From contig JADFZS010000025.1 of assembly GCA_015232405.1 (NCBI GenBank), positions 1-48,615 on the forward strand: DNA of 48,615 nucleotides, written 5' to 3'. Below, piece after piece: positions 1-7,498 of this stretch (positions within the stretch are counted from its first letter, which is position 1; every line of letters begins with the position of its first letter). The translations under genes were made by a program, and so were the position numbers. The notes under the pieces are model-generated. The model did not search any database and had not been told where the DNA came from. It saw only the letters and a program-made list of their open reading frames with translations. This DNA is from Magnetococcales bacterium. Its GTDB lineage: Bacteria > Pseudomonadota > Magnetococcia > Magnetococcales > JADFYX01.

Positions 1-15
1 CCGACCTTTTGGGGT

Positions 16-33
16 TGGTTTTAACGATATCAA
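16..33 (+). repeat. 18-bp dispersed near-repeat, copy 1
   Basis: The sequence TGGTTTTAACGATATCAA here recurs at 21172-21189 with one mismatch (A to G at base 9). Both copies are intergenic. The second lies just upstream of a glycosyltransferase start. The meaning is unknown; a shared regulatory site or the end of an old mobile element are both possible, and chance is not excluded in AT-rich DNA. Confidence 0.3.
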
Positions 34-119
34 TCAGATAGATGTTTCAAATGTGCCGAATCGCTTAAGACGGGCTAAGGACCATGAGGGCACAAAGTTA
101 CTAATAGCAAAAAATCATC

Positions 120-260
120 TTAATCTATTAATTTCCATTCTTTTGTTTCCGAGTTATATACTTGAAGATCTGGTTCGCCAGTATTTCTAAATACTACTAC
201 TCGCCCATTCAGCAGAAAAGCTTGGTAGCATTTTTTTTTATCAATGGGAAAATTAATCAT
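120..260 (-). CDS. 46-aa small protein of unknown function
   Basis: A short minus-strand frame starts with ATG at 258-260 and stops with TAA at 120-122. A GGGGTG element a few bases upstream of the ATG could be its ribosome binding site. The product reads like real protein: a basic start (residues 8-10 KKK), a hydrophobic strand with LLNGRVVVF at 16-24, then TGEPDLQVYNSETKEW at 27-42, ending in KLID. The alternating pattern suggests a small all-beta fold. I do not recognise a family. It is not fused to a longer gene: the frame is closed by a TAG only a few codons before the ATG. The opposite strand is also open in part of this stretch but is less protein-like. Confidence 0.5.
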   Translation of the reverse strand: MINFPIDKKKCYQAFLLNGRVVVFRNTGEPDLQVYNSETKEWKLID

Positions 261-329
261 GTACACCCCATTAATAACGCAACTAATCTATTTAGTGGGG
301 AGTGGAAGATGATGCAGCCCTTCCTTGAT

Positions 330-430
330 GGTCCCTCCCCTGAGACCTAATGTAGGATGGAGTGTGCCAAAAAATGAGATGTAATAAAATAGAGTAAATA
401 CTCTACAAAGATGAGAAACCAATAGATGCT
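330..430 (-). pseudogene. Possible relic of an IS3-family transposase (OrfB C-terminus)
   Basis: Read on the minus strand, about 355-420 gives IFVEYLLYFIT followed after a few codons by HSIL, with stops and a frame change. This matches in spacing the conserved C-terminal block of IS3-family OrfB transposases (D-V-F-E-Y-I-E-x-F-Y-N, then R-x-H-S-x-L-G). No intact frame, DDE catalytic block or terminal inverted repeats can be seen, so if real it is a heavily decayed fragment. The surrounding 270-620 has no other convincing gene. Confidence 0.3.
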
Positions 431-622
431 CTTGGCAACAAAGACTACTACCTGGATAACAGCCAAGCTGCAGAGGGGGGCAGATATTATTCACCAGGGT
501 CTCTATGGCCAGGTGCCGGGCTATAAATATCGCAATGACCATAAGATGCTACAGGATGATCACAGCTCTCAAATCGGTATAAATCAGACCGAAGGATCAA
601 AGTCGGCCCCCAAAAAGTGGCC

Positions 623-784
623 TCAAAACATCTTTTTAAAATAGGCCTTGTAAGATCCACATTTGGGACAAAGCCATCCAGAAGGAAGTTTATACCACGT
701 AGTTCCAGGGGTAACGCCGCTATCCGGTAATCCAAGTTCTTCGTTGTAAGTGAATTTACAAATAATACATTTCCAGAGTTTCAT
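623..784 (-). CDS. Rubredoxin (53 aa)
   Basis: A small one-electron carrier that binds one iron through four cysteines. The protein is 53 residues, the usual rubredoxin length. It has the first knuckle C-x2-C at residues 6-9 (CIIC), the typical Y-x-E-E-L-G-L-P-D-x-G segment at 13-23, P-G-T-x-W at 26-30, and the second knuckle C-P-x-C-G at 39-43. The start is an ATG preceded by AAGGAG seven bases upstream, and the stop is TGA. It stands alone, between the possible transposase relic and a stretch of palindromic repeats. Rubredoxins commonly serve oxygen or superoxide detoxification or electron supply in microaerophiles; no partner reductase is adjacent. The residue after the first knuckle is Lys where Gly is usual, a small deviation. 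Confidence 0.9.
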   Translation of the reverse strand: MKLWKCIICKFTYNEELGLPDSGVTPGTTWYKLPSGWLCPKCGSYKAYFKKMF

Positions 785-871
785 GATGACTCCTTTTCAA
801 TTTACAGAGTGGATTAAGGTAGATCCCTAATTAACTATAGTAATTTCAAATCAAAGATATACAGACAAAAG

Positions 872-1000
872 CAAAACCTTGGGAGGCCTTGCAGGCCCCC
901 AAACCCTCACGCTTTTAAATGTAAAGGATTAAAAACAAAGGTAAAACCATGGGCTTTGCCCAAACCCACAAGGGAGATAATCCCCCTTGACCCCTAATAA
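872..1000. repeat. Two diverged copies of a GC-rich palindromic intergenic repeat
   Basis: In otherwise AT-rich spacer, GCAAAACC at 871-878 is followed by TTGGGAGGCCT / AGGCCCCCAA, an imperfect hairpin at 879-902 ending in AAACCC. A second unit, GTAAAACCATGGGC then TTTGCCCAAACCC, starts at 941 and continues into GGGAGATAATCCC and CCTTGACCCC. Both share the frame (G[CT]AAAACC, GGG, GC, CCC, AAACCC), so they look like two copies of one element. Such units resemble short dispersed repeats seen between genes in some alphaproteobacteria and magnetococci. No gene is visible in 785-1048. Confidence 0.55.
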
Positions 1001-1048
1001 TAAAAAACATTTTTTTTCGTCCGGTTTTGGCTATAATTTACTATAGTT

Positions 1049-1348
1049 CTAATGCTTGGCATGGGTAGCATGGCGGCGGCGTTTCTGCCAAACGACTCTT
1101 TCCTCTTTAAACCGGGCTATTTGAGTTCCTACTTTGTTTTGAAATAGTTTGGCCGATAACAGCCCATCTAATTTGTTGAATTGGAGTTTCGCTTTGTTGA
1201 TTTGCTGACTCAAGTCCCATACATGGCCCATGGCTTCTATCTCCTTATCTGAGAAGCGTCCGGGGGCAGGATGGCATGGCGTTCCTTCCACAAATGGGAA
1301 AGCACAAGTTCTGTTTGGGGGATTTTGATCGCTTTTTATGTTGCGCAT
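1049..1348 (-). CDS. Hypothetical basic protein (99 aa)
   Basis: I do not recognise this protein. I place the start at the ATG at 1346-1348 because GAGGAG lies seven bases upstream; an earlier in-frame ATG at 1420 would add 24 residues but has no such signal. The N-terminal part is rich in Pro and has two Cys (about residues 15 and 25, in TCAFPFVEGTPCHPAPG). The middle (about 33-75) is predicted helical with regularly placed Leu/Ile. The C-terminus is strongly basic (KRRRHATHAKH), which suggests nucleic-acid or ribosome contact. It is monocistronic, between repeats and a 346-bp spacer. Confidence 0.5.
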   Translation of the reverse strand: MRNIKSDQNPPNRTCAFPFVEGTPCHPAPGRFSDKEIEAMGHVWDLSQQINKAKLQFNKLDGLLSAKLFQNKVGTQIARFKEERVVWQKRRRHATHAKH

Positions 1349-1694
1349 GATCGTACTCCTCAAGGGCTTAGAGTAGGTCGCAATTAACCCTCTAGTAACA
1401 TGGTACGTATACCACAACATGACTGCGACCTTTCAAAAAGCCTGATTGTTGGTTTTGAGGAAAACATCCGCTACACGTTTCACCAAGAAGAATAGTCCGT
1501 ACAGTGATAAGGATAACCAACAGATGCTCTCTATACCTAATAAGACCAGAATGGTTCTTATTGGTTCAGACTACAGGCTCCTCTGGCGTGTTATAGAGCT
1601 TATGGGAATCTAATTTTATGCAACTAGAATTGGGGTAGAGGGTCTAAGGTAAAAGAGCTTAAAAATTTATACACTGACATGTTGAGGTTAGGCC
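1349..1694. other. Intergenic stretch with one small hairpin
   Basis: No gene is visible on either strand. A short imperfect hairpin lies at 1536-1564 (CCTAATAAGACC, loop AGAAT, GGTTCTTATTGG); it has no following T-run, so it is not a clear terminator. The stretch carries the upstream signals of the flanking divergent genes. Confidence 0.35.
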
Positions 1695-2225
1695 ATGAGT
1701 AGCATCGGTCAGCTGATTAAGTTAACAAACTCCTCACTATTTTTGCAGGATGATCGGCAGAACAGGGTAGGTGAGGATTTTAATACCCTTTTTTTGCGAG
1801 AGTTATTGCAGGCGCAAGGTGCTGGTGAGACCCCGGCTTTTTCATCGGCAACTGGTATTCAGTTTGCGGCAGTGGGTCTGACTGCTATGGATCAAGATGG
1901 TGATTTGAGTGTCTCTGTCGAGGAGGCAGAAGATTATATTCTCTCCACTCAGTCCAGTGTGGCTGATTTGGTTATAGGAAGTAATAACAACCAGGATTCT
2001 AATACCATTTCTCGTAGTATCAATACGCTGTTTGCCCTTAATCTCTACAGTCAGGCTGCCAATTTGAGTGATTCATTCCAGGCAGTTTCAGCAGTTGATG
2101 CAAAGCAGGCTATTCTTTCGGTAGTGACTCAGAACCCTTTTAACAGCGAAATCTCCACATTGCGACATAGTCTCTCCTCCTTCAGTAGTGTTTTGGGCCA
2201 AGGAAGAGTGAATCTTTTTGGGTAG
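1695..2225 (+). CDS. Hypothetical protein with one EF-hand-like calcium loop (176 aa)
   Basis: The only recognisable element is a calcium-binding-type loop at residues 66-77 (DQDGDLSVSVEE): Asp at loop positions 1, 3 and 5, a hydrophobic residue at 8 and Glu at 12. This is a good EF-hand or calcium-loop fit, although position 6 is Leu where Gly is usual. The rest is Ser/Asn/Gln-rich and moderately hydrophobic, without signal peptide or membrane segment. The C-terminal half (about 105-170) is predicted helical. The start is ATG with GAGG upstream. It stands alone between divergent spacers. Calcium-responsive scaffolding is only a guess. Confidence 0.6.
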   Translation: MSSIGQLIKLTNSSLFLQDDRQNRVGEDFNTLFLRELLQAQGAGETPAFSSATGIQFAAVGLTAMDQDGDLSVSVEEAEDYILSTQSSVADLVIGSNNNQDSNTISRSINTLFALNLYSQAANLSDSFQAVSAVDAKQAILSVVTQNPFNSEISTLRHSLSSFSSVLGQGRVNLFG

Positions 2226-2440
2226 GATTATGCTTACTTGCAATGAACCATCAGACCTTTTGAAAACTTTCTGTTCCAGGTCGCCATAAGAAATGCATCA
2301 CAAGTCAGATCTGCTTTGATTCGATATGAAATACTCCAACCAACTACCATGTGAGAAAATAAATCTATAAAAACAGTGGGTTTTTTTTCTATTGATTTGT
2401 TTCTGCCGTTTTGTCGAGCATGAGTTATGGGGGAAATCTG

Positions 2441-2827
2441 TTATTGCTCTTTTACCAGCTCTTTTAACATCACCTGTTCATACTCTATTCTAGAAATAAT
2501 TTTTGGTGCTACATCTTCAAATTTTGCTACAATTTTATCCGGTGTAGACATGAAAAATTCTTCCAAATCAGCATAGATATTGTGGAGCTTTTTCATCTCT
2601 GCTTGAACCTCTGCGGAGCGAGGCAAAAAGGGGTATAGCTCTGCATCCTCTTTTAATATGTGTTCCAGCAGAAAATCTTTAAAGCTAAAAGCCTTGTCAG
2701 ATATATATTGTGGGGTTTTTTGTTGGGCTATATCGTCAACAATCTCTTTGGCCCACATTAAAATAACCGTATGTTCTGAATCGATAACATCCAGCAAATC
2801 TATGATTTCTTTATGTGTTTTTGTCAT
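2441..2827 (-). CDS. Hemerythrin-like (HHE) protein with an incomplete ligand set
   Basis: A 128-residue four-helix protein of the hemerythrin HHE superfamily. I see His19 in helix 1, the H-x3-E motif at His56-Glu60 within EHILKEDAELYPFLP (the usual signature is HxxxEE..lyP), and His82 in the third helix. The fourth-helix His-x3-Glu expected near 113-117 reads IEYEQ, with no His, so the di-iron site is either altered or different. Members bind a di-iron centre and handle oxygen, nitric oxide or iron. It is transcribed away from the true bacteriohemerythrin at 3033, and the two share the spacer 2828-3032. Confidence 0.7.
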   Translation of the reverse strand: MTKTHKEIIDLLDVIDSEHTVILMWAKEIVDDIAQQKTPQYISDKAFSFKDFLLEHILKEDAELYPFLPRSAEVQAEMKKLHNIYADLEEFFMSTPDKIVAKFEDVAPKIISRIEYEQVMLKELVKEQ

Positions 2828-2968
2828 TATTATCCGCCAGTTGGTTGTTATGAAAAAGAATGAAGATATCTATTTTATCTGCTTGTACACATGTTAACTA
2901 GCATAAATATTCTGGCAAATTTTCAGGTTTAAAGCAATAATTTTAATGGTTTTTGTTAAAAATTTCCT

Positions 2969-2997
2969 TTATATGGCGATAAGTAGATCTGTATAAT
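2969..2997 (+). promoter_or_regulatory. Candidate sigma70-type promoter of the bacteriohemerythrin gene
   Basis: A perfect -10 hexamer TATAAT lies at 2992-2997, 35 bases before the ATG at 3033. Seventeen bases upstream is TTATAT (2969-2974), a weak -35. The spacer is AT-rich, so chance occurrence is possible. Confidence 0.35.
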
Positions 2998-3032
2998 AGC
3001 ACCGTTTTTTGTCTGTTGAAAAAGAGGTGGTT

Positions 3033-3494
3033 ATGAGTATTAGGTTGGCACAGTGGTGTAAAAATTTAAAAACCGGACATAGGGATATCGATAAACAGCA
3101 TCGCAGTCTGTTTGAAATGTTTGATAGCTTTATTATGGCAACTCTAAAAAATAGCGGTGATGAGAAGCTACCAAGCCTATTAGAATTTTTGGTGAAATAC
3201 AGTAGTGAACATTTTTATTATGAAGAGCAGTATTATCGCCGTAAAAATTATCCCAAATTTGCCCACCACAAAAAGGAGCATGAAGTTTTTACGCAAAATT
3301 TGCGAATAATTAAAAGAAAATGTTTTAAAGAGTCAAACAGTTTACATGTGCAAGAGCTAAATAAAATGTTGGGGGAGTGGTTTCGCAACCATATCTTACA
3401 AGAGGATTTAGCTGCAACTCGTTGGATTGAAGAAAATCCCAGTGATTTTTATTTTCAACCAAAAAGATTAACGTCAAAAAAAATTGCTGATTAG
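3033..3494 (+). CDS. Bacteriohemerythrin
   Basis: A 153-residue oxygen-binding di-iron protein. All seven ligands of the family are present at the correct spacing: His23, His60 and Glu64 (H-x3-E), His79 and His83 (H-x3-H), His120 and Asp125 (H-x4-D). The N-terminal W-x7-G-H-x-x-I-D-x-Q-H block (residues 8-23) and the P-x6-H-x3-H block are typical. I choose the ATG at 3033 because AAGAGG lies seven bases before it; a TTG at 3009 would add eight residues without a better signal. The C-terminal tail past residue 135 is basic and family-unspecific. The family delivers oxygen to oxidases or acts as an oxygen sensor in microaerophilic and motile bacteria. Confidence 0.92.
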   Translation: MSIRLAQWCKNLKTGHRDIDKQHRSLFEMFDSFIMATLKNSGDEKLPSLLEFLVKYSSEHFYYEEQYYRRKNYPKFAHHKKEHEVFTQNLRIIKRKCFKESNSLHVQELNKMLGEWFRNHILQEDLAATRWIEENPSDFYFQPKRLTSKKIAD

Positions 3495-3904
3495 ATCAAA
3501 TATTGGGGAGTTTTTTTGTTTTTTTACGATAGTTGTTGATAAAAATCAGTCACAGCAACTTATGTCAAAGCTATTGTCACTTTTAGCTGAATGAATCTTT
3601 GCTTGTCAAGTATCTGGTTGTTGCATTGATGTGTATGATAATACAGAGAAATATCTATATTAACATGCTGTTTGTTATATGGTTGTAAAGGCTGTAGATA
3701 ACAGCTTGCAAACTCCAGAATAGTTGATAAAATCTTTCTATAATCAACTGTTATTGTCCCCACCAATTGTTGTAAAATCAAAAAAAGTCTAAACAATTTC
3801 CACCCAACATACGATGAGGTTAAGTATGTGGTGGATTTTTTTACTATTTTAACGAAAGTTAAGCATCGAAAAGGGGTGTAATAAAGTTATACACTCCAGG
3901 GTGA
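3495..3904 (+). other. 410-bp spacer with no clear gene, possibly a small RNA or long leader
   Basis: No protein-like frame is convincing on either strand; a minus-strand frame at 3560-3796 begins within a few bases of the hairpin and is low-complexity. The stretch ends in a good hairpin with a T-run (3800-3842), 300 bases after the bacteriohemerythrin stop and 60 bases before the sigma54 activator. It could be a long 3' untranslated region, an independent small RNA, or an attenuating leader. Confidence 0.35.
3800..3842 (+). terminator. Rho-independent-type terminator
   Basis: CCACC-CA-ACATAC (3800-3812) pairs with GTATGT-GGTGG (3824-3834), giving an 11-bp stem with a two-base bulge and an 11-base loop, followed after one A by seven T (3836-3842). 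The orientation fits termination of plus-strand transcription coming from 3033-3494 or from within the spacer. Confidence 0.6.
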
Positions 3905-5455
3905 ATGGTAATGTATAAATCAGCAGAGATACAGCAAAGACTGGTGAGTCTGAAAACACTATTGGACCGGATCAATAGAGCCTGGACCAAAAGTGATGCG
4001 GAGCAGCTTATCCTATTTTTTGTCGATATGTTTCCAAAACTATTGAATGCGGAGCGCTGCAGCATTTTTTTTGCTGAGGAGAAGTCAGACGATATTTGGC
4101 TGAAATTCGGTACTGGGGTGAAAGAAAAAGAGATTGTTGCCCCTAAGGATGGCAGTATAGTTGGTCGCTCTATTACCAGTGGAGAGACAATTTTTCGTGG
4201 TGATCTAGATTTAGAAGATGGTTTTCACTCCAAATCCGACCAACAAACCGATTTTGTAACCAGAAACCTTATGTGTGTGCCTATCCAAAGTCTGGTTGGT
4301 GCTTATTATATAGGTGCTGTAGAAATTTTAAATAAAAATTCACCTGCTGGTTTCAGCGAAGAAGATGAAATTTTGGTTAAAAAGGTGGTTAAGTTTCTCG
4401 CCCTGTCAATTGAGAACAACAGGGTAGCCGATGAGATGATTCAAATCTCCCGAGGGGTCCATGAGGAGATAGCCAGAAACAGTAAAAAACTAGATAGTAA
4501 GCATCAGCTAATCTATGCCAGTGCTGCCATGCGTATGGTAGTTGATATGGCAAACAAGGTTGGTCCGTTACCTGTAAATGTATTTATTACCGGTGAGAGT
4601 GGTACGGGTAAAGAGGTTATCGCCCGAATGGTTCATGAGCAGTCGGAAGATCGCCGTAGCAGACCATTTGTTGCGGTTAACTGCTCATCCATACCAGACA
4701 CTCTTATGGAGAGTGAATTTTTTGGTTATGAAAAAGGGGCGTTTACTGGAGCCGTCAGCTCCCGCATGGGACGTTTTGAAGAGGCTGAGGGTGGAACCCT
4801 GTTTCTAGATGAAATTGCCGATATGCCCATGGCAATTCAACCAAAATTTTTGCGAGCTATTCAAGAAAATGAAGGTGTGCGCCTTGGTGGTAGCAAAGTT
4901 CATCACTACAAATTTCGCATTATTTCCGCATCATCACGTAGCTTGAAGGATGAGGTGAAAAAAGGTAATTTTCGCGAGGATCTTTTTTTCCGCCTCTTCT
5001 CCATAGATATAACAATTCCCCCACTAAGGGAAAGACGTGATGATATCACCCCACTAGCCTTGATGTTTTTAAAAGAGGTAAACCACCGTTTCAAAAAAAA
5101 GGTAACAGGTTATTCCCGAGAGGTTTTGGAGCTGTTTGAAAAACATCCATGGCCCGGTAATGTACGTCAACTACAGCATGAGGTAGAGCGTCTGGTGGCA
5201 CTGACTTCTGATGGTGATACCATAACGGTAGATTGCTGCTCTTTGGCTCCTGATATCAGGAGTGGAGAAAATGAAATTGGCATAGCACCAGATTCGTTCT
5301 CACTGCCACTCCATAAAAAGCAGACCGAGATGAGGTTGATAACCAAAGCATTGATCAAGACCAAAGGAAATAAGATCCAAGCCTCAAAACTTTTGGAGAT
5401 TACCCGGCAATCACTACACAACAAGATAAAATTGTATAATATAGAACAGGATTAA
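3905..5455 (+). CDS. Sigma54-dependent transcriptional activator (GAF-AAA+-Fis HTH)
   Basis: A 516-residue bacterial enhancer-binding protein that remodels sigma54 RNA polymerase with ATP. A GAF sensor domain covers about residues 35-180 (ending around [12 protein letters not shown]). The AAA+ domain covers about 205-435, with Walker A GESGTGKE (about 230-237), the sigma54 contact loop GAFTGA (about 278-283), Walker [10 protein letters not shown] and the R-finger region [10 protein letters not shown] Fis-type helix-turn-helix lies at about 470-515 ([20 protein letters not shown]). There is no receiver domain, so the GAF ligand or a partner protein is the likely input. ATG codons at 3905 and 3911 are both possible starts, and AGGG upstream fits the second slightly better. 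It ends seven bases from a convergent gene. Its targets are unknown, though it sits next to the surface-glycan region. Confidence 0.92.
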   Translation: MVMYKSAEIQQRLVSLKTLLDRINRAWTKSDAEQLILFFVDMFPKLLNAERCSIFFAEEKSDDIWLKFGTGVKEKEIVAPKDGSIVGRSITSGETIFRGDLDLEDGFHSKSDQQTDFVTRNLMCVPIQSLVGAYYIGAVEILNKNSPAGFSEEDEILVKKVVKFLALSIENNRVADEMIQISRGVHEEIARNSKKLDSKHQLIYASAAMRMVVDMANKVGPLPVNVFITGESGTGKEVIARMVHEQSEDRRSRPFVAVNCSSIPDTLMESEFFGYEKGAFTGAVSSRMGRFEEAEGGTLFLDEIADMPMAIQPKFLRAIQENEGVRLGGSKVHHYKFRIISASSRSLKDEVKKGNFREDLFFRLFSIDITIPPLRERRDDITPLALMFLKEVNHRFKKKVTGYSREVLELFEKHPWPGNVRQLQHEVERLVALTSDGDTITVDCCSLAPDIRSGENEIGIAPDSFSLPLHKKQTEMRLITKALIKTKGNKIQASKLLEITRQSLHNKIKLYNIEQD

Positions 5456-5462
5456 TCTTGAT

Positions 5463-7370
5463 CTATTGCCAAGCTTGATCCCACAAATTCCAAGCAATAA
5501 TAGACCATAAACGTTGGGAGTGGTCCCATTTAGAACTTTGATGTTCCTGCCATAATCCCTCTACAGCCTCTTTTTGTAAAAAAGGCTCCCATGATGGTGA
5601 GTCAAATATCATGGCGTGGCTCCAATCTTTTAAACCATCTTGCATCCAGTCATTTAAGGGTATGTTGAACCCCATCTTGGTTGCATTGCTAATGGAATTG
5701 GGCAGATATTTGGCATTTAGCTCCCTTAAGGCGGCTTTGGTGCGACGCGGTTTTAATTTTGCGCTTAATGGTAGACGGTTGGCAAGTTCAGCAAAACGGT
5801 GGTCGAGCATGGGTGATCGACACTCCAAACTAGCTGCCATGGAGGCGATATCCACTTTTACCAAAATTGCATCACACATATACATACGTTGATCCACCTC
5901 AAGCCAACGTTCAATTTTGTTTGCCGATTTTGCTTCAGCGAACAGCTTGGCAAACTTTTCAGTGTCTGGGTCGGTTTCAGTATCTCGGATAAGCTCCGGG
6001 GTAAAAACAGAGTGCCGCCACCTTTCATGAAAATTAAGGGAGTGGTTCTCTCCTTTGTAACTCACACTGCCAACAGAGTTTAAATAATCGGCGACTCTGC
6101 CACCTAATCGAGCTGGCAGCCCAGGTAGAAGGTTGGCAATACCAGCACCACTACGTCGTATAGCGGTGGGCATATGGGCCAAAATATTGGTTATGGTATA
6201 GTTGGCATAACGTTGATAACCGGCAAATAGCTCATCACCACCATCTCCGCTCAAGGCTACCTTCACCTTTTTTCTGGCAGCAGAGCTGACATAGTGGGTA
6301 GGTACAGTTGAATAGTCGGCAAATGGTTGTCCATAGTGGCGGGCAAGTTTGCTGGAAACCTCAACCATGTCCGGTTTGACCAACTCTTCATAATGGTTGC
6401 AATCAAGGTGTTGGCTTGCCAATTTGGCTGCTTGGCTTTCATCACACCAAGAGTCGCCGGAATTAATGGTAAAAGTTGCAACTTTATTGCTTAGCTGTTT
6501 AGCCATACTCGCAACAATAAGGGTGGAGTCGATGCCTCCAGAGAGAAATGCTCCCAAGGGAACATCTGCCCTTAGACGTAAGCGAACCGCTTCGTCAAAT
6601 ACTGCTTCCAACTCTTCAAGATCAAAAACTCCCCCTTGACCAGACACTCTAGGTTGCCAATATTGCTTTTGATAACACATACCCTTTGTCTGGATGAAAT
6701 AGTGTCCAGGGGGTAGGGAGAGGACATTTTTATAGATGGTTTTGGGGCTTGGGATATAGCCATAACGAAAATATTGGGCAGCAGCCACAGCATCAATTTC
6801 ATCCCTGGGAAAATCGGCTGATTGCCGTAGAGCCTGTAGCTCTGAGGCGAAGGCGGTAATGGGGCCAGATTGAAAATAGTAGAGAGGTTTTTGTCCAAAA
6901 CGATCACGGGCAAGAAATAGTGTATCCCGGTTGCTATCATATATGGCAATGGCAAACATGCCCACCAGTTTATCAACCAGCTTCTCCTGGTACTCTTCCC
7001 ACAGGTGGACCAACACTTCGCTGTCGCCTGCCTCTTTTAAATTATGTCCTTTTGCGGTTAACTCCCGGCGAAGTTCAGGATAGTTGTATATCTCACCGTT
7101 AAAGACCACCCATACACTACCATCTTCGTTGGCTAACGGCTGCCTTGATCCTGCTAAGTCGATGATGGATAAACGACGATGACCAAAAAACAGCCTTGCC
7201 ATGCCTTGATCGGCTGTAAGTGTGGCAGGTCCGGTTGTTTTTTGTCCTCCCTTAAGGCTTATATAACCGTGACCATCAGGACCGCGATGAACCATGGTTT
7301 CGGTCATAGCAGCAACGGTAGAGCCTAACCTGGCATCGACTAAACTGTATATTCCGGCAATGCCGCACAT
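5463..7370 (-). CDS. asnB: Asparagine synthetase family, glutamine-hydrolysing amidotransferase
   Basis: A 635-residue two-domain enzyme. It releases ammonia from glutamine and transfers it to an adenylated carboxylate. Cys2 is the class II glutaminase nucleophile (MCGIAG). HRRLSIIDL (64-72) and NGEIYN (91-96) complete that domain. The synthetase domain has the ATP-pyrophosphatase P-loop SGGIDS at 277-282, and SGDGGDELFAGY follows further on. The length is typical of AsnB homologues in polysaccharide clusters, where many amidate sugar acids rather than aspartate. Its position, divergent from the ulosonic-acid operon, makes amidation of an acidic sugar a fair inference. The start ATG is fixed by Cys2. 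It is transcribed alone, with a 128-bp divergent promoter region shared with the GT4 gene. Confidence 0.9.
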   Translation of the reverse strand: MCGIAGIYSLVDARLGSTVAAMTETMVHRGPDGHGYISLKGGQKTTGPATLTADQGMARLFFGHRRLSIIDLAGSRQPLANEDGSVWVVFNGEIYNYPELRRELTAKGHNLKEAGDSEVLVHLWEEYQEKLVDKLVGMFAIAIYDSNRDTLFLARDRFGQKPLYYFQSGPITAFASELQALRQSADFPRDEIDAVAAAQYFRYGYIPSPKTIYKNVLSLPPGHYFIQTKGMCYQKQYWQPRVSGQGGVFDLEELEAVFDEAVRLRLRADVPLGAFLSGGIDSTLIVASMAKQLSNKVATFTINSGDSWCDESQAAKLASQHLDCNHYEELVKPDMVEVSSKLARHYGQPFADYSTVPTHYVSSAARKKVKVALSGDGGDELFAGYQRYANYTITNILAHMPTAIRRSGAGIANLLPGLPARLGGRVADYLNSVGSVSYKGENHSLNFHERWRHSVFTPELIRDTETDPDTEKFAKLFAEAKSANKIERWLEVDQRMYMCDAILVKVDIASMAASLECRSPMLDHRFAELANRLPLSAKLKPRRTKAALRELNAKYLPNSISNATKMGFNIPLNDWMQDGLKDWSHAMIFDSPSWEPFLQKEAVEGLWQEHQSSKWDHSQRLWSIIAWNLWDQAWQ

Positions 7371-7498
7371 ATCTCTTTTCCATTGTAAAAAACATAAGAG
7401 TGTTAGTATATTGACATTTTTTTATTATAGTTAACACGGCTGTTGATATAATATCCAGGTTAACTTCCCCCATTCACTATATTCAAACTTGAAAATAT
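7371..7498. promoter_or_regulatory. Divergent promoter region of the glycan operon
   Basis: This AT-rich 128-bp spacer separates divergent asnB and the first glycosyltransferase. It holds TTGACA at 7411-7416 and TATAAT at 7447-7452, but they are 30 bases apart, so they cannot be one ordinary promoter pair. TATAAT lies 46 bases before the plus-strand start and is the best -10 candidate. Confidence 0.3.

Noticed and set aside
2-190. Plus-strand frame open from the left edge, as the end of a gene
   Set aside because: Its C-terminal part overlaps a much more protein-like minus-strand frame (120-260), and it has no recognisable motif.
426-644. Plus-strand frame of 72 codons beside the rubredoxin
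   Set aside because: Not protein-like; overlaps the end of rubredoxin on the other strand and the suspected transposase relic.
872-1000. CRISPR array
   Set aside because: Only two imperfect palindromic units without spacers of regular length, and no cas gene in the window.
3560-3796. Minus-strand frame of 78 codons
   Set aside because: Low-complexity, AT-driven sequence with no ribosome site, beginning within a few bases of a terminator hairpin.
7411-7452. TTGACA and TATAAT as one sigma70 promoter
   Set aside because: They are 30 bases apart, far from the 16-18 required.
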